Shown in pieces: positions 15,484 to 23,243 of a stretch of 31,656 nucleotides of DNA (position 1 is the first letter of the stretch; every line of letters starts with the position of its first letter). The notes under the pieces are model-generated. The model ran no database searches. It was not told where the DNA came from and saw only the letters and a list, made by a program, of their open reading frames with translations. The stretch comes from an uncultured Acetatifactor sp. (GTDB lineage: Bacteria; Bacillota; Clostridia; Lachnospirales; Lachnospiraceae). The stretch is from positions 69,597 through 101,252 of the forward strand of contig NZ_CAJUCP010000006.1 of assembly GCF_910585425.1 (NCBI RefSeq), written 5' to 3'. Position numbers and translations under genes: made by a program.

Positions 15484-16747
15484 GATAACCAGGAAAATAT
15501 ATTACAGAATCACCTTCCGCCTGGCCTCGGCATTGTCTGTGGGAAGCGGGGAGAACCAGTATTCAGACAGCGATGTGATACGGAATTCGGCGGGAGAACC
15601 CTTTGTGCCGGGGAGCGCGCTGGCGGGAATCTACCGTTCCCTGTTAAAAAAGGAGGATGCGGAGCATTATTTCGGCGCAATCGGACAGGAGGAGAGGGCA
15701 TCGGAGAGCAGGGTACTGGTCTACGATGCAAGGCTGTGCACGGAAGAAAAGAAAATTCCCTATCGCAGCATGATTCGGGACGGCGTAGGGCTGGACGAAT
15801 GGAAGACCGTGAAGCCAGGTTGCAAGTTTGACTTTGAGGCGATAGAGCCCGGGGCGGAATTCGTGACCTGCCTGGAACAGAACTGGGAAGAAGGGGATAG
15901 GGATATAGGCAGGGAAATAGCAGCCCTATGGAAAAACAGCCAGATCCGCATAGGGCGGAAGACCATGCGGGGCCTGGGAAGCGTGGAGGATGTGGCTGTC
16001 TTCAGCAGAAGCTTCGCACTGGATCAGCCAAAGGAACTGGATGCGTGGCTGGATTTTGATATGTACCGTGAGGATGACTGGAAAGGGGCCCTTCTGGCGG
16101 AGGCAGATTTAGAGGGAGCAGAGCGGAAAGATACCATAAGTCTGGAAATGGCCTTGAGGCAGAGGGGCGGGATTTCCGTCCGTCGTTATACCACAAAGGT
16201 CAGCGAAAGCGGGGAGACATCCTGCCCGGACGCGGAGCAGCTAACCTATGTCATGACTGCGCAGGGAGAGGAACTGCCCTATATTCCCGGAACGTCCTGG
16301 GCGGGAGCCTTCCGGCACCATATGGAAAGGCTTTGCCCGGGCTGTACGGCAGCTTTTTTTGGAAGTGTTGGAGAACGCTCTAAGATACGGTTCTCCGAAA
16401 GTTTTATAGAAGGGGCAGAACCCAAGGTGATCACCCGGAACGCGGTGGACCGCTTTACAGGCGGCGTGATAGAGAATGCCCTGTTTACGGAAAAGACATG
16501 GTACGGGGGGAGGACAGTGCTGCGCCTGGAGATTCCCAGAGACCTGGGGGAGGAGACTGCCCTTTCGTTCAGGCAGGCGCTGGCCGCTTCCCTGACGGAT
16601 CTCCATATGGGAGTTCTGGCAGTGGGCGGACTGACGGCAGTGGGCAGAGGCATCTTTGAGGGGGAAAAACTGCGCATCGATGGGGAGGAGGTTCCCGTGA
16701 GCGAGAGCATGTACGGGAAAATTCTGGAGAAATTGGAGGGGAAGTAA
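15473..16747 (+). CDS. Double Cas7 (Csm3-like) RAMP protein
   Basis: The protein is 424 residues. Its start overlaps the previous gene by 11 bases, indicating translational coupling. It holds two Cas7-like repeats. The first has LSVGSGENQYSDSDVIRN, then PFVPGSALAGIYRSLL (about 46-61) and KTMRGLGSVEDVAVF (about 163-177). The second has ISVRRYTTKV, PYIPGTSWAGAFRHHM (about 263-278) and LTAVGRGIFEG (about 387-397). Each repeat should bind crRNA through its PGSxLxGxxR helix start and glycine-rich loop. In Csm3 an acidic residue in the first loop cuts the target RNA every 6 bases; D31 or D33 in YSDSDV is the candidate here. It resembles the Cas7-2x subunit of type III-D variants. Confidence 0.8.
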   Translation: MRNKITRKIYYRITFRLASALSVGSGENQYSDSDVIRNSAGEPFVPGSALAGIYRSLLKKEDAEHYFGAIGQEERASESRVLVYDARLCTEEKKIPYRSMIRDGVGLDEWKTVKPGCKFDFEAIEPGAEFVTCLEQNWEEGDRDIGREIAALWKNSQIRIGRKTMRGLGSVEDVAVFSRSFALDQPKELDAWLDFDMYREDDWKGALLAEADLEGAERKDTISLEMALRQRGGISVRRYTTKVSESGETSCPDAEQLTYVMTAQGEELPYIPGTSWAGAFRHHMERLCPGCTAAFFGSVGERSKIRFSESFIEGAEPKVITRNAVDRFTGGVIENALFTEKTWYGGRTVLRLEIPRDLGEETALSFRQALAASLTDLHMGVLAVGGLTAVGRGIFEGEKLRIDGEEVPVSESMYGKILEKLEGK

Positions 16748-16751
16748 GCGC

Positions 16752-19205
16752 GTGGAGAAGATAGAGACGATGGAGAGCTTTTGGCGGCACGCGGAGGAGA
16801 TGACAGAGGGCATCCTCTTTGCCATGCTGACAGATGAGATTGTTTTCGAGCGCTGGCCTCTTGACCTGAAGGAGAGAAAGGACTTCGCGGAGAAAGAGGG
16901 CAGGCTTCTCGATGTAAGGATTTTCAATGAAGACCAGGAGCTGCGGATGTTTCGGGGCGATATCGGCAGAAAGCTCCAGGGCAGGCTGCAGAACGACAAA
17001 ATGGAAGATCCTGAATATGAGGAATATTTTGATGAGGAACAATATCTGGATATTGACAGTAAGCGCTCAGGAGAGCTGTTCCGGCGGGAGGGCAAGGTGA
17101 GGTCTACCGGCGGAGGCTGCTATCGTCTGCCCCTTGACGGCTTTAATGATGCCAAGATACAGATACGGAATTATCTGGGGTATTATGAGGCCACCGGACA
17201 GGCTTATGTGAAGGACTGGCGCCTGGTGAAGCTGTTCAAGGAAGGTGAGGGGATGCCAAGAGATAATTATGTAAGGAACGATAAGGAATTCATCAATCCC
17301 TATACCTTTATCCCCACGCCGGCAAAGCAGCCTGTGGAGCGGAAGGCGCTGGAAGACCATGCCGCAGGGGAGCTGCACACGGGCATCCTCCGGTGCAGGC
17401 TTTATGTCCGCACGCCCCTTGGGATACCGGATGCGGAGAGGGGGACGGAAGCGAACGGCCATAAGGAGTATCCGTTCTTTTCCTGTGGGGAAGAAAAAGA
17501 CAGGGTTCTGATGATTCCGGGAAGCTCCATCAGGGGACCGCTCCGGTCCGTGTTCGAGGCGGCAACGGACTCCTGTTTCTCTACGCTGCGGGAGGACACA
17601 GGGCTTTCGAAGCGCGTTGATAACAGGCATGCCTACAAGCCTGCTATCCTGAAATGGAAGGATGGCCGGTGGAGGCTTTATGGGGCGAATCGATATCTGC
17701 TGGCGGCGGATTCCAGGCCGATTGAGGGAGCGAAAGGGGTTGTGGATAAAAATTACACCAAATTTGAAGGACTTCCGCCAAGCGCTTATGTAAATCTGAT
17801 TAAAGAGAGAGATGAGACTCGCAAAAAGGAGAGGCGGTTCGCCAGGACCGTCAGTGGAGAGGAACTACGGTTTGGCGATGAAGTGGAATTTAAACCCTGC
17901 GGTAGAGCATATCAAAGAGGCAGATTTACCATATGGGAGGGTGCAGTCAATGATGTGAGGAAACGTTCCGCGGGCGCAAAAAGGAATCCGGAAAAGATGG
18001 TTGGGCTGGTCTATATCGGAGAGACCTTTGCGAGAAGAAAGCATGGAGAAAGCGTTTTCGTCCAGAGGAATGAAATCACGGGTTTTGATGCAGAGCAGCT
18101 CAAGAAGGCCTATAAGGGGCTGCTGGAGACGCTGGAGATCTACCGGGATTCTGCAATCAACCGCAGCAAGGAACACAGCGGGTATGCGGATTTCGAACAC
18201 GCGAAACGGGAGACTGGCATTCCAGTCTGGTATTCCAGCAATGACAAGAAATTAAGTCTTGCCGCCATAGGAAGGACCTTTTTCAGGACTACGCTGAACG
18301 ACCTGGCCGGAGAGAGGAGTCCCTGTACCAGCAGGGGAGGGCTCTGCGAAGCCTGCGCGCTTTTTGGCATGGCAGGAGACGAGAATCTGGGAAGCCGGAT
18401 TCGAATTACGGATGCCCGACTCAGACATCAATTGGAGGAGCCGAAGAAAAGGACGCTGCAGATACTGGGAACACCGCGGTACTCCTATCTGCCTTTCTAT
18501 GTAAAGCAGGCGGGGCCGGAGCTGAAGAACTATGACGACAAGGGGGCTGAGATTGCGGGCAGGAAGTTCTACTGGCATATTGCACAGGCAGCAGGAGAAC
18601 CGGAAATCTATTCATGTAGTCAGAAGGGAAAAATGAACAATACCCTGGAACTGGTGATGCCGGGGGCGGAATTTGGCTTTGAGATTTATTATGACGGTAT
18701 TACGGAGGAGCAGCTTAAGAAGCTGATGTGGTGCCTGAACTTTGGGGAAAACAGGAAGGAAGGGGATTTATGCCATAAAATCGGTCATGGGAAGCCTCTG
18801 GGGCTGGGAAGCGTCAAGATAGTCATAGAGGAGAGGGCGGAGAGGAGCTTTCAGAATGGAGTCTATGAATGGAAGCATGAAAGGCCTGCGGAAGCAAATT
18901 CGGATTTGAGGCTTAAGAATGAAGAGGCCCTGCGGAAGGTGATGGATTTCAGGTGGCAGGAGAAGGGGCCTGATAAGGGAGTCCCTGTCACGTATCCGGA
19001 GGTCTACGATGAACACGGCAGGAGATTTGACACGGCGAACGGGAATGATGGCGCGAGGCATATCTGGTACCTAAAAAATAAAGAGCCGAATAGGCCGCCT
19101 GACGCCCCCATGGAGATATTGCCGGATATCCTGGATAAGAATCAGGCGCTCCATGGTTATCAAAAAGAGGCAGGCCAGAATCCATATGGCCAGCGGAGAA
19201 GATAG
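16752..19205 (+). CDS. TIGR03986-like RAMP protein (large Cas7 with insertion)
   Basis: The protein is 817 residues from GTG 16752, 4 bases after the previous stop. Features in order: a charged N-terminal region; FINPYTFIPTPAKQP (about 180-195); a RAMP core with LMIPGSSIRGPLRSVFEAATDSCF (about 254-277); a long central insertion (about 290-500); a Cys-bearing stretch SPCTSRGGLCEACALFG (about 524-540) followed by SRIRITDARL; and a final glycine-rich loop, HKIGHGKPLGLGSVKIV (about 675-691). This matches the TIGR03986 family found in type III loci. By analogy with III-D variant complexes it would be the Cas7-with-insertion subunit of the backbone. The four-gene set from cas10 to here therefore could make a whole effector complex. 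Confidence 0.75.
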   Translation: MEKIETMESFWRHAEEMTEGILFAMLTDEIVFERWPLDLKERKDFAEKEGRLLDVRIFNEDQELRMFRGDIGRKLQGRLQNDKMEDPEYEEYFDEEQYLDIDSKRSGELFRREGKVRSTGGGCYRLPLDGFNDAKIQIRNYLGYYEATGQAYVKDWRLVKLFKEGEGMPRDNYVRNDKEFINPYTFIPTPAKQPVERKALEDHAAGELHTGILRCRLYVRTPLGIPDAERGTEANGHKEYPFFSCGEEKDRVLMIPGSSIRGPLRSVFEAATDSCFSTLREDTGLSKRVDNRHAYKPAILKWKDGRWRLYGANRYLLAADSRPIEGAKGVVDKNYTKFEGLPPSAYVNLIKERDETRKKERRFARTVSGEELRFGDEVEFKPCGRAYQRGRFTIWEGAVNDVRKRSAGAKRNPEKMVGLVYIGETFARRKHGESVFVQRNEITGFDAEQLKKAYKGLLETLEIYRDSAINRSKEHSGYADFEHAKRETGIPVWYSSNDKKLSLAAIGRTFFRTTLNDLAGERSPCTSRGGLCEACALFGMAGDENLGSRIRITDARLRHQLEEPKKRTLQILGTPRYSYLPFYVKQAGPELKNYDDKGAEIAGRKFYWHIAQAAGEPEIYSCSQKGKMNNTLELVMPGAEFGFEIYYDGITEEQLKKLMWCLNFGENRKEGDLCHKIGHGKPLGLGSVKIVIEERAERSFQNGVYEWKHERPAEANSDLRLKNEEALRKVMDFRWQEKGPDKGVPVTYPEVYDEHGRRFDTANGNDGARHIWYLKNKEPNRPPDAPMEILPDILDKNQALHGYQKEAGQNPYGQRRR

Positions 19206-19225
19206 AGTGAAGGAGAGGAGCATCC

Positions 19226-20664
19226 ATGGCAAAGCGACATTTTCTGTCTGTACTGGGAACCGGAAATTACAGTGAGGCGGTATATACATGCGGTGAAGAG
19301 AGCGTGACCACACCCTATATCCAGGAAGCCGTACTGAAGCTGAAGATGCTGAAGGAAGGACCGTATACTGAAGAGGATCGGATTACAGTCTTTCTCACAG
19401 AAAAGTCCCTGGCATTCAACTGGCATGACAGGGATTACACGGAAAAGGAGCTGCAATACATGACCTGTAAGGGGGGACGGAAAAACCTGTGCGGAAGGCT
19501 GGTCTCGGTCCCATTTTGCAGAAATCCTACGGTGTCACGGATGAAGCCGCAAGGCTGATTCCGCTGGGGGCAACGGAAGAGGAGCTTTGGGAGATTTTCA
19601 ATATCATGTACGATGAGATTCAGGAGGGGGAAGAGCTGTATGTGGACATCACGCATTCCCTTCGCAATATTCCCATACAGATGCTGTCCGTTATCGCGTA
19701 TGCAAGAGTCCTGAAGAACGTAGAAGTCAAAGGGATTTATTATGGGGCGTTCGAAGCCGGGACAAGGAACCAGGATGGCATGACGGAAGCGCCGATTTTC
19801 GACCTTTTGACCTTTTTGGATATTCTGGACTGGTCCCAGGCGGCCAACTCCTTTGTCAAATTTGGGAACAGCGATGAAATCAAGGCATTGTGCGAGGCCC
19901 AGAAGGAAAAAGGGAATAAGGATTTGAGAAAGGTGGTCAGCGATTTGTCGGAGATCACCCAGGGCCTGGAGACTTCACGGGGATGCTATGCACCGGATAA
20001 AGGCTCTGTAGGAGCAGGGGTAAGCGCAATGAAATCCTGCCGTTCTTATACGGAATCCTATGAGATTATGCGGAAAAAGGAGAAAAAGGCACAGAAGAAG
20101 CTGATCGATCCTCTGGGCAAGCTGTTCGACATCATAAACGATAAGCTGAAGGTATTTGATGTGGAAGACAATCTTGCCTTTGGTCTGGCGGCTATTGACT
20201 GGTCTATCGAAAATAAAAAGACGCAGCAGGGATTCACCGCCCTGGATGAAACCATTAAAACCTATCTCTGCCGTCGCTATGGCCTGGATGAATATCTGGA
20301 GCTGCACAGGGAGGGAATCTGCAAGCATATCTGTATCTTATTTGAAAAAGAGCTGCAGGAAATGAAGGACTCCCAATTGGTATATTCGGAGGAGGGAAGG
20401 GGGAAGGTATACCGAAAGTGGGAGGAGGCCTCTGCTCATATGGCGGCACAGGAACGGGAGGCGGCCCGCAGGCTGTCCATGGAGCTGCCGCCTGTTCTGC
20501 CACAGATTAGCAATGAGATTGGCAGCCGCAGAAATTCCATGAATCATTTCGGCTTCAGTAATATCAATCAATTCAGCTGCCAGAAATTGTACAAAGACCT
20601 GAGAGCATGCAACGATAAGTTCCGGGAAGCAATCGTGCTGATGGAAAACGGAGCAGAGGAGTAA
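19226..20664 (+). pseudogene. Csx2/TIGR02221-type CARF-HEPN ribonuclease, split by a frameshift at a G6 run
   Basis: Two overlapping frames give one protein of about 480 residues. The first (19226-19558) has the CARF start, FLSVLGTGNYSEAVY, and the TVFLTEKSLAFNW stretch. The second (open to 20664) continues with GLGPILQKSYG, PLGATEEELWEIF, VDITHSLRNIPIQML and a HEPN motif R-NSMN-H (codons 20530 and 20545) near the end. The frames meet at AAGGGGGGACGG (19469-19480). Seven Gs instead of six would restore a single frame, KGGTEKPVRKAGLGP. So it is a one-base loss, a phase-variable tract, or a -1 slippage site (G-GGG-GGA). GTG 19489 could give a protein lacking the first CARF strands. It precedes an intact paralogue. 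Confidence 0.75.
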
Positions 20665-20668
20665 AGCC

Positions 20669-22141
20669 GTGGCGAAGCGACAAAAGAAGAAAATCCTTAT
20701 TCTGACCCTGGGGGCAGGAAGGAAACTGCCCAACGGAGCGTCGGCAGGGTATACGGAGGCAAGCTATAAATTTCACAATGAGGGAGATGTCATTACTACG
20801 GCATACCTGGCAGAACCGCTGGTCAGCGCGTTTCGGCCGGATATGGTTTTTGTCATCGGTACCATCAAATCCGTATGGCTGGAGTTTTACCAATATTTTA
20901 CGGAAAAGCAATCGGAGGAGGCGGAACTTGCGTTCTGTGAACTGGACCTGGCCAACGGCAAGGATGTATCCGCGCAGCAGCTGCGTGAAAAGGCGGAAAT
21001 AGTCAACCGGATTTTTGAAGGTGGGATGGATAAAGCGCCCTTTTCCCGGGACATCAGGACCCGGGCCATTCTGACGCGCTACGGTATGGACAATGAGGAG
21101 ATGCTGGAGAATTATCAGCTGATCAGCGGCATCAGCGCTTATATGGAGAAGGATACGGACTACGAGATAGCCTTTGACATCACCCATTCCTTCCGCTCCC
21201 TGCCGATTTACAATCTGATCATCTTCAATTATTTGCGGGTGGTTTCCGACAGCACTGTCAGGATAACCCATGTGTACTATGGAAATTTTGAGGGCAGCAG
21301 GGAAAACCAGAATATCGCGCCGATTCTGGATCTGCAGGATTTGATTCATGTCATGAACCTCACCAGCAGTGTGAGTGAGTTCAAAAATACTGGAAACTGC
21401 AGGACGCTTCTGACGCAGCTTCCCGAGGGAGAGAAGGATTTGCGGGAAGCGCTGGAAGAGTTCGACTGGGCCACGCAGATCAACTCCTTTGACAAGGTGC
21501 AGGAGGCCCTGGGGAAGCTGCTGCGTCTGACCCAGCAGGAACAGAGGGAGGGAAGCCGGTATGCGGATATGCGCCGCATGATTTATGATGTATTGTGCCG
21601 GAAGTTCCTGAAATGGGACACAGCGGAGGGGTCCCCGGAAGACATGCTGGAGGGACTGTCCATGGCTGACCAGAGGCTGATGACCAGCAACTGGTATCTG
21701 AAACAGAACAGATACGGACAGGCCGTGGCCACTGCCTATGAAGCGCTGAAAAGCTATCTGGTGCCCATATACCTGAAGGAAGTGCTTGGGAAGGAGGAAG
21801 TGGGAGAGAGCGACTGCATGGAGGAGGGCTTTCTTAGCGAAGCCATATGGCAGTTGGACAAGGTAGCGGCCAGATACTGCGGAAAGCGGACGGAGGAACT
21901 GTCCGAGACGGAGAGGCTGTTTGTGCATTTACAGGAAAACAAGGATAAAGCCCGGCGGATCCGCAATCGTTTTGCCCATAACCTGACAGAAGGAGAACGT
22001 GGAAGAACCAGGAGGATGAAGCCTGAGGACGAAAAGGAATGCATCAGGGGCCTGATTAAGGACATCGAAGCCCTGCGGGACAAGATAGGACAGAATGACC
22101 CGGAAGTGGCGGAGGTGTATGCTTTGAGGAGAAAGCGCTGA
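20669..22141 (+). CDS. Csx2/TIGR02221-like CARF-HEPN ribonuclease (intact)
   Basis: The protein is 490 residues from GTG 20669, 4 bases after the previous stop. The CARF domain has ILILTLGAG at the start, MVFVIGTIKSVW, and FDITHSFRSLPIYN (about 170-183), the D-x-TH motif of the family. The C-terminal HEPN domain has RNRFAH (R432-x4-H437), so the ribonuclease centre looks complete. It should be switched on by cyclic oligoadenylate from Cas10 and then degrade RNA. Compared with the upstream gene, it has a longer insertion after the first strand. It is the last gene of the cas10 operon; a terminator follows 95 bases later. This is one of three CARF-HEPN proteins in the locus. Confidence 0.85.
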   Translation: MAKRQKKKILILTLGAGRKLPNGASAGYTEASYKFHNEGDVITTAYLAEPLVSAFRPDMVFVIGTIKSVWLEFYQYFTEKQSEEAELAFCELDLANGKDVSAQQLREKAEIVNRIFEGGMDKAPFSRDIRTRAILTRYGMDNEEMLENYQLISGISAYMEKDTDYEIAFDITHSFRSLPIYNLIIFNYLRVVSDSTVRITHVYYGNFEGSRENQNIAPILDLQDLIHVMNLTSSVSEFKNTGNCRTLLTQLPEGEKDLREALEEFDWATQINSFDKVQEALGKLLRLTQQEQREGSRYADMRRMIYDVLCRKFLKWDTAEGSPEDMLEGLSMADQRLMTSNWYLKQNRYGQAVATAYEALKSYLVPIYLKEVLGKEEVGESDCMEEGFLSEAIWQLDKVAARYCGKRTEELSETERLFVHLQENKDKARRIRNRFAHNLTEGERGRTRRMKPEDEKECIRGLIKDIEALRDKIGQNDPEVAEVYALRRKR

Positions 22142-22235
22142 AAGCCCTGAAGGAAAACTCAGATAAAGCGGAAAAGCATAATTTGCGTGGGGCAAGGAAG
22201 CTGAAAAGAGAATAGACAACGACTTGGGCTTAAAG

Positions 22236-22276
22236 GGCACCGGCAGATGCGCAATGCGTTCGCCGGTGTCTTTTTG
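22236..22276 (+). terminator. Rho-independent terminator of the cas10 operon
   Basis: CACCGGC (22238-22244) pairs with GCCGGTG (22262-22268), followed by TCTTTTTG. The loop holds the near-palindrome TGCGCAATGCG. It lies 95 bases after the last cas gene and before the response-regulator promoter region, marking the end of the CRISPR island. Confidence 0.8.
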
Positions 22277-22287
22277 CTTACAGGAAG

Positions 22288-22303
22288 CTTAAGAAAATCT
22301 TAA
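22288..22303 (+). promoter_or_regulatory. Candidate response-regulator binding site
   Basis: Two copies of CTTAA (22288-22292 and 22299-22303) are spaced 11 bases apart, the typical spacing of tandem half-sites for OmpR/PhoB-type regulators. They lie about 100 bases upstream of the regulator gene. Self-regulation is an inference; no good sigma-A boxes were found just downstream. Confidence 0.4.
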
Positions 22304-22394
22304 ACAATTCCCCTGTTTTTTGTTAATCGCTGTTTTGATAGAATGGGTTCATGAGGATCATGATTTTCATATTGTTGAGGAAGGGTATGCGGCT

Positions 22395-23087
22395 ATGTAC
22401 AACATTTTGATCTGTGACGATGAACGGGATATCGTGAATGCGCTGAAGATTTATCTGAATGACGCCAACTACGCGCTGTTCGAGGCGTTCGACGGCAGGG
22501 AGGCGCTGAAGATCGTGGGGGAGCGGGACATCCACCTGGTGCTGATGGACATCATGATGCCGGAGATGGACGGTATCGAGGCCATGGTGAAGATTCGGGA
22601 GAGGAGCAATGTGCCCGTAATCCTGCTGACGGCCAAGTCCGAGGACGCGGACAAGATCCTGGGGCTGACGGTGGGGGCGGACGATTATATCACCAAGCCC
22701 TTCAATCCGGTGGAGGTGTCCGCCAGGGTGCGCTCCCAGTTGCGCAGGTACATGCAGCTTGGCGCCGGGAGCATGCGCCAGGAGGTGCTGCGCTGCGGGG
22801 GCATCGAGCTGGACGACACGGAGAAGAAGGTGCTGCTGGACGGGGAGGAGGTGGCGCTGACGCCCACGGAATATGAGATTTTAAAGCTCCTGATGCAGCA
22901 TCCGGGCAAGGTCTTCTCGCCCAGGGAAATCTATCAGAAGATATGGAACGACCTGCCCTACGGCAGCGAGAACACGGTGGCGGTGCATATCCGGCATATC
23001 CGGGAGAAGCTGGAGATCAATCCGGCGGAGCCCAGGTATCTGAAGGTGGTGTGGGGGCAGGGCTATAAGTGCGAGAAGTTCTGTTGA
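22395..23087 (+). CDS. OmpR/PhoB-family response regulator (VanR-like)
   Basis: The protein is 230 residues from ATG 22395, preceded by GAGGAAGGG. The receiver domain has acidic D8 and D9, the phosphate acceptor D52 in VLMDIMMPEMDG, T79 and K101 in ITKPF. The C-terminal winged helix (about 130-230) has LTPTEYEILKLLMQHPGKVFS and the recognition helix region NTVAVHIRHIREKLE, ending in VVWGQGYKCE. It is intact and of normal length. The partner kinase is the next gene, 156 bases away. Its targets are unknown. It lies just outside the CRISPR operon's terminator and there is no sign that it controls it. Confidence 0.92.
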   Translation: MYNILICDDERDIVNALKIYLNDANYALFEAFDGREALKIVGERDIHLVLMDIMMPEMDGIEAMVKIRERSNVPVILLTAKSEDADKILGLTVGADDYITKPFNPVEVSARVRSQLRRYMQLGAGSMRQEVLRCGGIELDDTEKKVLLDGEEVALTPTEYEILKLLMQHPGKVFSPREIYQKIWNDLPYGSENTVAVHIRHIREKLEINPAEPRYLKVVWGQGYKCEKFC

Positions 23088-23243
23088 GGACAGCATTGCG
23101 GACGCGGGCGGTATGGCAGGACGCGCGGGGCAATGTCCCCAGGGGACGCATGGGGCAGCGGGACGGCTTTTTTAGAAGCTGCCGGGGAGCCGGGAGCGGC
23201 TTTTGTGGGATAGGCCCCTGGCCGGGATAGAGGAGGAGCGTAT

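Noticed and set aside
20573..21928. A 451-residue minus-strand open frame opposite the second Csx2-like gene
   Set aside because: Shadow frame; the plus strand has CARF and HEPN motifs.
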